The notes under the pieces were generated by a model. The model had not been told where the DNA came from, did no database searches, and saw only the letters and a list, made by a program, of their open reading frames with translations. Both the position numbers and the translations under genes were made by a program. Positions 9,522 through 16,407 of a stretch of DNA of 64,000 bases are shown in pieces (position 1 is the stretch's first letter; each line of letters begins with the position of its first letter). Source of the stretch: Cellvibrio sp. KY-GH-1 (GTDB lineage: Bacteria > Pseudomonadota > Gammaproteobacteria > Pseudomonadales > Cellvibrionaceae); NCBI RefSeq assembly GCF_008806975.1, contig NZ_CP031728.1:4423501-4487500 (forward strand). The letters run 5' to 3'.

Positions 9522-9674
9522 CGTATGTAAAGATAAATTAAGGAAATTTTTAGCAATGGTTCGACCTTTAACTGGCAAGTTCGACTTTTGTAGTATCCAA
9601 AAAACGTTATTGCTCTCGTGATTTCCACAGTGATACTTTACCTCGACCATATGATTTGATGCTTGGGGAATGAA

Positions 9675-9791
9675 ATGCTGTTTTGGCAGGGTAACACAAC
9701 AAAAATCCAGAGCTACTTTCTGGCAATTAATGGTGTGTTGTTCATAGGCTTTATCGCCATTTTGTTCTTTAGCGATGCCGCTATTTACTAA
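9675..9791 (+). CDS. possible small single-pass membrane protein (38 aa)
   Basis: ATG at 9675 is preceded by GGGGA six bases upstream. The frame reads MLFWQGNTTKIQSYF and then a hydrophobic run NGVLFIGFIAILFF of transmembrane length, ending SDAAIY before TAA. A strong terminator begins 28 bases after the stop, which otherwise would sit 300 bases behind the halogenase unit. These three signs make a real small gene plausible but coding is not proven. I know no family for it. Confidence 0.35.
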   Translation: MLFWQGNTTKIQSYFLAINGVLFIGFIAILFFSDAAIY

Positions 9792-9819
9792 CATGAATTT
9801 TATAGTCTTCCCGTGACTT

Positions 9820-9845
9820 GCCAGAACTTGTTCTGGCTTTTTTTT
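9820..9845 (+). terminator. Rho-independent terminator
   Basis: GCCAGAAC (9820-9827), loop TT, GTTCTGGC (9830-9837), then eight T. It ends transcription of the small ORF at 9675 or of the halogenase unit. Confidence 0.8.
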
Positions 9846-10099
9846 GCCCGTTGAAAAGTGCCGGTGAGCGTTAATTCGCGTATGGCTTCCCATTTTTCCC
9901 TTTATTTAAAATGGGAATAGAAGTTTGAACCTAATGTTCCTTGCTGTTTCGGTGAAAATTTGCGGATCAATCAACATCAATAATCCCACTTGGCGATTTA
10001 ATTGTGGGACTGATAATAGAAATGGTACGAGTTTTAGCAATAAATTGCCTTGTGATATGGCGGGTGTTAGCGTGGATTTGCGTCGTTGTGAGGTAATCA

Positions 10100-11752
10100 A
10101 TGGCAAATAACAACACCTTGAGGCAAACGATCATGACTTTTTCCAAAAATATTGCGCGCAAATTATTTCGTGCAAGCACCGCGTGCTTATTCATTACCAG
10201 TTCGCTGCTCGCCTGTGCGCAGACCACCAAAGTGGTTGGCTATATTCCATCCTACAAAAATATGCCGGCGGTTATTGATCGCACAGATTTAACCAAACTG
10301 ACCCATTTGAATTTATCGTTTCTGAATCCCAATGCCAGTGGCCTGGTGTTAAGTGGCGGCAACCCTGTGTGTATGGAGGGCGCTAGCGCTAACGATCTGC
10401 ATTATGTCGTCAATAAAGCACATCAGGCCGGCGTCAAAGTGTTGGTGTCCATTGCTGGTGGTGTTTTGCCGGCGTGTTCGGGCAATTGGCAAACCTTATT
10501 GCAACCGGCCAATCGCGCCACAGTGGTGAATAATTTATTGCAGTTTGTTAACACATTTAATTTAGATGGGTTGGATGTGGATATTGAAGGCGTGGTGTTA
10601 ACCAACATTGATAACGCTGGCAATTACACTCCGTTTATTCAGGCGCTACGTAATGGCTTGCCAGCAGGAAAATTATTGACCTCGGCAACGGCGTCTTATG
10701 TTGGCGGTATGGTTCCCGCCTCATCACTGCAATATTTTGATTTTGTAAACATCATGTCCTATGACGCGATTGGTCCGGGCTGGGGGCAGGCTGGTGCAGA
10801 GCATTCACCTTATTCCATGGCAGTATCGGATATTAATATTTGGAAAGCGCGCGGACTGACCAAACAAAAATTGGTCTTGGGTGTGCCATTTTACGGTTAT
10901 GGATTTAATGGTTATGCCGCTGCTTATGATTACAATTCAATCGTCAATCAATTCGGCGCAAGCGCTGCGCAAACAGATGTGATTGGTACACGCTGCGCCG
11001 GTTGCAGTTACATTACGTACAACGGTATTCCCACTATTCGTAGTAAAACCCAACTCGCGTTGCAAGAAGGGGCGGGAGTGATGATCTGGGAGTTGTCGCA
11101 AGATGTGGCGGGAGCTAATAGTTTGCTCGCGGCCATTCACAGCCAAATAGGCGGAGGCAACTCCAGCAGCTCATCAACTGCGAGTGGCTGCCCGGCCTGG
11201 GTAAGCGGCAAACAATATTATGCGGGCAATAAAGTCAGTTATCAGGGCGGTTATTACATCGCTGAATACGACAACCCCGGCTACATTCCTACGGTGAGCA
11301 CGTATTTCTGGGAGCCCATTAGTGCGAGCGCTTGCGGTGGTACTTCCTCCTCCAGTTCTTCAACTGCTGTATTTACCAAATTAATTCAAGCTGAAGCCTA
11401 CACCTCTATGAGCGGCGTGCAACTTGAAACTACTACCGATACTGGCGGTGGGCAAAATGTAGGTTGGATTGATGCGAATGACTGGATGGCCCACGCCAAC
11501 GTTAATTTCCCCAGCAGTGGCACCTACCGCGTGGAATATCGTGTAGCTAGCCCGAGTGGAGCGAGCCTGTCGCTGGATTTAAATGCCGGTTCTATCCAGT
11601 TGGGGCAAGTCACTATTCCGGCAACTGGCGGTTGGCAAAATTGGACCACTGTTTCCCATACGGTCACTATCAATGCCGGCACCTATAGTGTGGGGATTTT
11701 TGCCGCGCAGGGTGGCTGGAATATCAATTGGTTGCGATTCACTAAATTGTAA
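10100..11752 (+). CDS. GH18 chitinase with CBM5/12 and CBM6 modules
   Basis: 550 residues. A signal sequence ends at LLACAQ, so this is either a secreted protein or, by the LLAC lipobox-like site (Cys39), a lipoprotein. The GH18 barrel spans about 42-350 and carries DGLDVDIE, the DxxDxDxE catalytic motif with Glu163 as acid/base. A Ser linker (about 354-360) leads to a CBM5/12 chitin-binding module with CPAWVSGKQYYAGNKVSYQG. A second Ser linker leads to a CBM6 with GGGQNVGWIDANDWM. The enzyme should cleave chitin outside the cell or at its surface; CBM6 on a chitinase is unusual and may bind a co-polymer. ATG at 10133 is an alternative start that still keeps the signal. Confidence 0.92.
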   Translation: MANNNTLRQTIMTFSKNIARKLFRASTACLFITSSLLACAQTTKVVGYIPSYKNMPAVIDRTDLTKLTHLNLSFLNPNASGLVLSGGNPVCMEGASANDLHYVVNKAHQAGVKVLVSIAGGVLPACSGNWQTLLQPANRATVVNNLLQFVNTFNLDGLDVDIEGVVLTNIDNAGNYTPFIQALRNGLPAGKLLTSATASYVGGMVPASSLQYFDFVNIMSYDAIGPGWGQAGAEHSPYSMAVSDINIWKARGLTKQKLVLGVPFYGYGFNGYAAAYDYNSIVNQFGASAAQTDVIGTRCAGCSYITYNGIPTIRSKTQLALQEGAGVMIWELSQDVAGANSLLAAIHSQIGGGNSSSSSTASGCPAWVSGKQYYAGNKVSYQGGYYIAEYDNPGYIPTVSTYFWEPISASACGGTSSSSSSTAVFTKLIQAEAYTSMSGVQLETTTDTGGGQNVGWIDANDWMAHANVNFPSSGTYRVEYRVASPSGASLSLDLNAGSIQLGQVTIPATGGWQNWTTVSHTVTINAGTYSVGIFAAQGGWNINWLRFTKL

Positions 11753-11791
11753 TTTTACTGCTCGCTAGCCTTCAGTTTTCCTCCCCGACTT

Positions 11792-11818
11792 GCGGATCTA
11801 CTATAGATCCGCTTTTTT
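11792..11818 (+). terminator. Rho-independent terminator of the chitinase gene
   Basis: GCGGATCTA (11792-11800), loop CTA, TAGATCCGC (11804-11812), then six T; a perfect 9-bp stem 40 bases after the stop. Confidence 0.88.
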
Positions 11819-11930
11819 ATTCCTACCTATAGTTTCTATTCGTACCTATCCTTTTGATTCGCACCTGGTTTTTTATACGCGTACCTATATTTTTTACGCG
11901 TACCTATATTTTTTTAAGTTTATCTATGCA
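11819..11930. repeat. degenerate tandem repeat, six units of 19-20 bp
   Basis: The heptamer TACCTAT or a close variant starts at 11824, 11843, 11862 (CACCTGG), 11882, 11901 and 11921 (TATCTAT): spacings 19, 19, 20, 19 and 20. Most copies have CG or TCG just before and a T-run after. The middle copies at 11882 and 11901 are nearly identical. It lies between the chitinase terminator and the peroxidase gene. A binding array or a slippage-born repeat are both possible. Confidence 0.7.
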
Positions 11931-12047
11931 CTTTTTGAGTAATTATTCGTTAATTCGGTGAATGCTGATTTAATCGAGCATCTAAAAGGACGTAGACTGC
12001 GTAACTAACGTTTGATACAGCACGTTTTTTAAATCGAGGAATTGACT

Positions 12048-12578
12048 GTGAAACTGAACCGCTTATTAGGCTTGGTGATGACTATGGTGACCACATCGGC
12101 ATTTGCTTGCCCCGAATACTTGCAAGGGGAATACCGCAAATTGCACTCTAAAGATTCGGTCAATATTTGCGAGTTGATGGAAAACAAAACGGTGTTGGTG
12201 GTTAATACGGCAAGTCACTGCGGGTTTACCTCCCAATTCAAAGAACTCGAAGCCCTGCATAAAAAGTACAAGGATAAGGGGTTGGTGGTGGTCGGTTTTG
12301 CCAGCGATGACTTTAAGCAGGAGGATGATGACGAGGAAAAGGCAGCGGAGATCTGCTATCTGAATTACGGCGTAACCTTCACCATGTTGGCACCAACCCA
12401 TGTGACCGGTGAGCAAGCCAACCCGGTGTTCAAAGCCTTGGCCAAACAAGCGAAAGAACCCAAGTGGAACTTCAATAAATATCTGGTCGGTAAGGATGGC
12501 AAGCTGGTCGAGTATTTCGGCAGTATGACCAAACCGGATTCGCCCAAGTTGGCCGCCGCGATAGAAGCCCAGCTCTAA
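12048..12578 (+). CDS. exported glutathione-peroxidase-like protein
   Basis: 176 residues from GTG at 12048, chosen because CGAGGA ends seven bases before it; a TTG two codons earlier would be too close. A signal peptide ends near SAFA-C, so the protein is periplasmic or, with that Cys, possibly lipid-bound. NTASHCGFTSQF carries the peroxidatic Cys (Cys58, in place of selenocysteine) and KWNFNKYLV carries the Trp and Asn of the catalytic tetrad. Where classical members read CNQF, this one reads ASDDF, so the tetrad Gln and the nearby Cys are absent. It probably reduces hydroperoxides using thioredoxin-like donors, but the changed motif leaves this open. Confidence 0.82.
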   Translation: MKLNRLLGLVMTMVTTSAFACPEYLQGEYRKLHSKDSVNICELMENKTVLVVNTASHCGFTSQFKELEALHKKYKDKGLVVVGFASDDFKQEDDDEEKAAEICYLNYGVTFTMLAPTHVTGEQANPVFKALAKQAKEPKWNFNKYLVGKDGKLVEYFGSMTKPDSPKLAAAIEAQL

Positions 12579-12605
12579 TACGTTTGCCATTAAGATCCGA
12601 AAAAC

Positions 12606-12632
12606 AACCGGCGTTATAGGCCGGTTTTTTTT
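12606..12632 (+). terminator. Rho-independent terminator of the peroxidase-like gene
   Basis: AACCGGC (12606-12612), 7-base loop, GCCGGTT (12620-12626), then a T-run to 12632. Confidence 0.82.
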
Positions 12633-13170
12633 CGCCTGTTTCAGCGGCAGTATTGCCCAAACCAATGAAAACGGTATCTTTTTTTGGGGTTTTTATCAGC
12701 TGATAAGCATTGCCTCTTGCCCGTCACCCATCTGCGCATAAATGGTTTTTATACAACATCCTTCTTATTTTTAGCGATAAACCGCCATTAATCGTACAAA
12801 TTGGCATAAAAATAGCTTTTTTTGGCAATTTAGACTGACTTTTAAGCCTGATTTAGAAAAACCACATCTATGTTGGCAATCACAAAATTTTCTTGAAACC
12901 GATTACATTTTGATTCATTATCCTTGTCGCGTAATCCGTTACATAAATATTACTTAATTTGACAGGTCCGAACTTGCGACGCTGCGCCGGAGACGAGATA
13001 CAACGCTTGGGCATTCCCGCCTGGGCGGCTTAAAACAATAAAAGCGATACCACTGGCTGCGCCTGATGACGTCAGTGCCTTTTATTCCTCTGCCTCCAAT
13101 TTCTGCTGCACCCCGCACCTGGGTCTGATCTAAAAAATTTATAAAAGATAACAAAACGAGGAAGCTCAAG
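12633..13170. other. long upstream region of the second TonB receptor
   Basis: No gene recognised. It is AT-rich from 12760 to 12960 and contains related motifs AAACCGATTACAT (12896) and GTAATCCGTTACAT (12931), listed separately, and the palindrome TGACGTCA (13067-13074). The long leader suggests that receptor expression is regulated. Confidence 0.5.
12896..12944. promoter_or_regulatory. paired operator-like motifs upstream of the second TonB receptor
   Basis: AAACCGATTACAT (12896-12908) and GTAATCCGTTACAT (12931-12944) share the CCG-TTACAT pattern with starts 35 bases apart. The second has dyad arms GTAA/TTAC. These look like two sites for one regulator about 230-275 bases before the start codon. 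No regulator is identified, so this is a weak call. Confidence 0.3.
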
Positions 13171-16100
13171 ATGATCAAAACCAGAGGTATCACTACCCGC
13201 AAAAAGGCGTTGGTGTTGGCCATAGGCTGCGCGCTTGCTGGCGTCCAGGCTTATGCCCAAGATCAAACCACCAACCCCGAAACAGACGAGGCAATCGAAG
13301 AGGTACTGGTAAAAGGTGTACGCGCCTCCCAGGCTAAAGCGATTGATATCAAACGTGAATCTACCACCGTAGTGGATTCAATCGTGGCCGAAGATATCGG
13401 CAAACTGCCAGACACCACCATCACCGACTCGCTGCAGCGGGTTACCGGTGTGCAAATTACACGTGAGGCCAATGAAGGTACCAGTTTGAACGTGCGTGGT
13501 ATGCCGCAGGTGCTGACGACGTTAAACGGCGAACAATTTCTTAGCCCATGGACAATTACCGGAGTGGGAGCCAATTATTCGGATGTTCCAGCGGGATTGA
13601 TCTCCGGGGCAGATGTGTATAAATCTCAATCCGCGAATTTATTGGCTGGTGGTATTTCTGGTCTTGTGGATTTAAAAACCTTGAGCCCTTTGACGTTGAA
13701 GGAATGGATGGTGCGTGCGCGCATTGAAGGTTCAATCGGCGATATGTCTGATAAAGAAACTAATAAGGATGGCTCTACCAGTACGCGCAATCCTGATCAC
13801 AATGTCAGTATTTTCGTTGGCAATAATTTTGATGATGTGTTTGCGTTTACTCTTTCCGGATTTAATTCAACGACCTATAACGCCAATTATTCCATGTGGG
13901 AAAATGCGCGTTTGGCGTTCCTTGATCGTCGCGGTGGAACTCCGCGCGACCCGCTGGATTTTGATGGTGACGGCGATACTGTTGGTGATTGGTATTTAAC
14001 CCCGGAATCTTTCAGTGCAAAAAGCAATTATATGGATCGCGAACGTGAAGGCGGTGCATTTACGTTTGAATCCAATGTCGCAGAAGGTTTTACCCTGCGC
14101 GGCGATGTGTTCTATACCAGCATGGCGCAATATGATCGCGGCGTCAGTGTAGGATTTAATGCATCTACCAATCCTAATTATTACGAAGTTAATGGCGTTC
14201 GCGCTCCTCGCCCTGGAACCAATGACACCATCATTGGCTATGACGAGCAGTTGTACAATGTATTGCTGCCAGAAAGTGAGTTTGGCGATAGCGTCGATTT
14301 TAGCTATGTCGATAAAAATGGTGTGACGCAAAATAGAAGTTTACATGCATTGAAAGTTGCACGCGTTGATGCGGCAGATTTCCAAACAAGTTCTACCAAC
14401 GAAAGTAATCGTACTGGCGCACTTAACACCAACTTGCAATTGAAATACACCAATGGTGATAACTTTGATGCAAGTGTGCGTTACATTTATGCGGAAGCAG
14501 AAAAACATTATCGAAAAGCAACTTTCCAGCAGGGAACTCCTGCGTGGTTGTGGGTCGATGAAGATGGTACTCCGGGGAAAGATCCGCTCAATATTTATAA
14601 CATCACTGTTGATTACTCGCGCGATATTCCTTCCTTTGCATTTGACGATGATCTTTCCAACGCAAATTTGCTGAAGCAATACCAGGGCTTTGCGGACGGC
14701 AGTGACACTAATGCAACGTTAAACGTTGCACGCGTCGATGCCAAATATTCTTTCAATGACAATTTCTGGGAATCAGTTGAGGGCGGGTTGCGCTGGGGTG
14801 AACGTCAGGCCGATTACACAAAGTTTTATTACGTCACACCGACTGCGCGCTACTCCAACTGGGATGATCCTCGTGTTCCGGTAGACAAGCGTTACAAGTT
14901 GCGAACGGGCAATCAGATTTGGCAAAAATATCCAGAGTGGCGCAAGTTTGAATTTGCTGAAGAGCCAACCGCATTGTTGGAAAACGGTTTGGTCGATAAT
15001 GGTTTCTCAGCTGCTAACACTACGGTATTTACCGATTTCGGTCCCATTAAAGGTTTTGAAAATGGTGTTTCTTCTCTGGATCCTTCCGAGTGGGACAATC
15101 CGCTGGCATTCCTTAATAAATTGTACCCGGGCACTAAAACAGCCAATGACCCTGGCTACACCTATGATGTAACTGAAGAAACCACAACAGCATTTGCACA
15201 AGTCAATTTCAACAGCGAGGAAGGCATTGCAGGAATTCCTTTTAAAGGAAATTTTGGTGCCCAGTTTGTTCGGACTGATCGCACAGTTATTCGCGCTGTA
15301 GTACCCGATGTTTTGGATAAATACAATTCCATCGGTTATGACGACTGGCAAAAAATTGCTTTTGTTGCTGAAACAGAAACTATCGAACACTCCTTTAATG
15401 ATGTGTTGCCCTCACTCAACTTGAACTTCTTCCCACATGATGATGTGGTGGTTCGTGTTGGTGCCTCAAAAACCACTTCACGTAATGATTTGAATAATGT
15501 GGGCTCGAGTTTGGTGCTCTGGTATCAGCAGTGCGACAAGTTGGATGAAAATGGCAATCCCATTCAGATTCCTGTTGGCGGCGGTCAAACTCGCAATGAA
15601 TCAGTGAGTTGTGTGGGTGGCGGTAATGACGATGGCAATCCTTATATCAAGCCCTGGTATGCCAACGTCTATAACACTTCTACTGAGTGGTATTTTGATG
15701 ACAATGCCATGCTTGCAGCAGGTTTGTTTTTGATTGAAGTAGAAACTTCTACTGAACAAACCCAGGAGATGCGTTCATTTACCGATGGCGATGGTATTGA
15801 TCGCGGTCGCACAGCCAACATCTACACCACCAGAAACGTGGGTGCTTCTGATCTGTACGGATTTGAAATGGGTTATAAGCAGCCATTTTCTTTCCTGCCC
15901 GGTGAAATCCTGAGCTCTACCGGTGTGGAGTTCAACTACACCTATTCACGTAGTAAATCCAACAACATTGATATTGAAGGCAATGCATTGCCATTACCTT
16001 CCAATTCAGAACATCAATCCAACTTGATCCTTTGGTATGACCGCGATGGCTTGAACTTGCGCTTGGCGTACAACTGGCGCAGTGAGGAATATTTGGGGCG

Positions 16101-16332
16101 CGTTGGTTTGAATACCAATGCTGCAGAACTCAATCTGGGTAACTGGTTGGAAGCAACTGGCTATCTGGACTTTTCCGCTAACTATTGGGTTAACGACCAC
16201 CTTGAATTCAGTTTTAACGGGGCCAACCTGACAGGCCAGAACCGTCGAAGCTACGCACAGATGACGGATCAATTCCAGTCGCTGTGGGTACAGGAGCGTC
16301 GTTATACCTTGGGTATGACTGTAAAACTTTAA
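13171..16332 (+). CDS. TonB-dependent outer-membrane receptor paired with GH5-like lipoprotein
   Basis: 1053 residues with ATG at 13171 behind AACGAGGAAG. The signal peptide ends at AYA near residue 29. A TonB-box-like EEVLVKGVRA (about 43-52) is followed by a plug with GKLPDTTITDSLQRVTGVQI and a barrel ending RRYTLGMTVKL. It belongs to the large oligosaccharide-importing receptor class, like the receptor at 1950-5237, but the two are divergent and will have different ligands. The next gene, only 75 bases downstream with no terminator between, encodes a surface lipoprotein with a mannanase-like fold, so mannan- or glucomannan-like oligosaccharide is the best ligand guess (inference). Confidence 0.9.
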   Translation: MIKTRGITTRKKALVLAIGCALAGVQAYAQDQTTNPETDEAIEEVLVKGVRASQAKAIDIKRESTTVVDSIVAEDIGKLPDTTITDSLQRVTGVQITREANEGTSLNVRGMPQVLTTLNGEQFLSPWTITGVGANYSDVPAGLISGADVYKSQSANLLAGGISGLVDLKTLSPLTLKEWMVRARIEGSIGDMSDKETNKDGSTSTRNPDHNVSIFVGNNFDDVFAFTLSGFNSTTYNANYSMWENARLAFLDRRGGTPRDPLDFDGDGDTVGDWYLTPESFSAKSNYMDREREGGAFTFESNVAEGFTLRGDVFYTSMAQYDRGVSVGFNASTNPNYYEVNGVRAPRPGTNDTIIGYDEQLYNVLLPESEFGDSVDFSYVDKNGVTQNRSLHALKVARVDAADFQTSSTNESNRTGALNTNLQLKYTNGDNFDASVRYIYAEAEKHYRKATFQQGTPAWLWVDEDGTPGKDPLNIYNITVDYSRDIPSFAFDDDLSNANLLKQYQGFADGSDTNATLNVARVDAKYSFNDNFWESVEGGLRWGERQADYTKFYYVTPTARYSNWDDPRVPVDKRYKLRTGNQIWQKYPEWRKFEFAEEPTALLENGLVDNGFSAANTTVFTDFGPIKGFENGVSSLDPSEWDNPLAFLNKLYPGTKTANDPGYTYDVTEETTTAFAQVNFNSEEGIAGIPFKGNFGAQFVRTDRTVIRAVVPDVLDKYNSIGYDDWQKIAFVAETETIEHSFNDVLPSLNLNFFPHDDVVVRVGASKTTSRNDLNNVGSSLVLWYQQCDKLDENGNPIQIPVGGGQTRNESVSCVGGGNDDGNPYIKPWYANVYNTSTEWYFDDNAMLAAGLFLIEVETSTEQTQEMRSFTDGDGIDRGRTANIYTTRNVGASDLYGFEMGYKQPFSFLPGEILSSTGVEFNYTYSRSKSNNIDIEGNALPLPSNSEHQSNLILWYDRDGLNLRLAYNWRSEEYLGRVGLNTNAAELNLGNWLEATGYLDFSANYWVNDHLEFSFNGANLTGQNRRSYAQMTDQFQSLWVQERRYTLGMTVKL

Positions 16333-16407
16333 TGAGTGCCGCTGCAAAAAATAAATCGAAAGCGCAGTTAAACACGGCAACCTTTTAATACAGTTTGGAG
16401 TTTTATT

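Larger units (their letters stand above)
9522..10099. other. intergenic region between halogenase unit and chitinase
   Basis: No known gene. It holds a possible 38-codon membrane ORF (9675-9791), a terminator (9820-9845) and an inverted repeat TCCCAC (9984-9989) / GTGGGA (10004-10009) about 90 bases before the chitinase start. A reverse-strand reading frame of 133 codons (9492-9893) has no recognisable features and I do not call it. Confidence 0.5.

Noticed and set aside
9492..9893. 133-codon reverse-strand frame in the halogenase-chitinase gap
   Set aside because: No ribosome site or recognisable motif, overlap with the end of the halogenase gene and with the terminator at 9820; looks like a chance frame.
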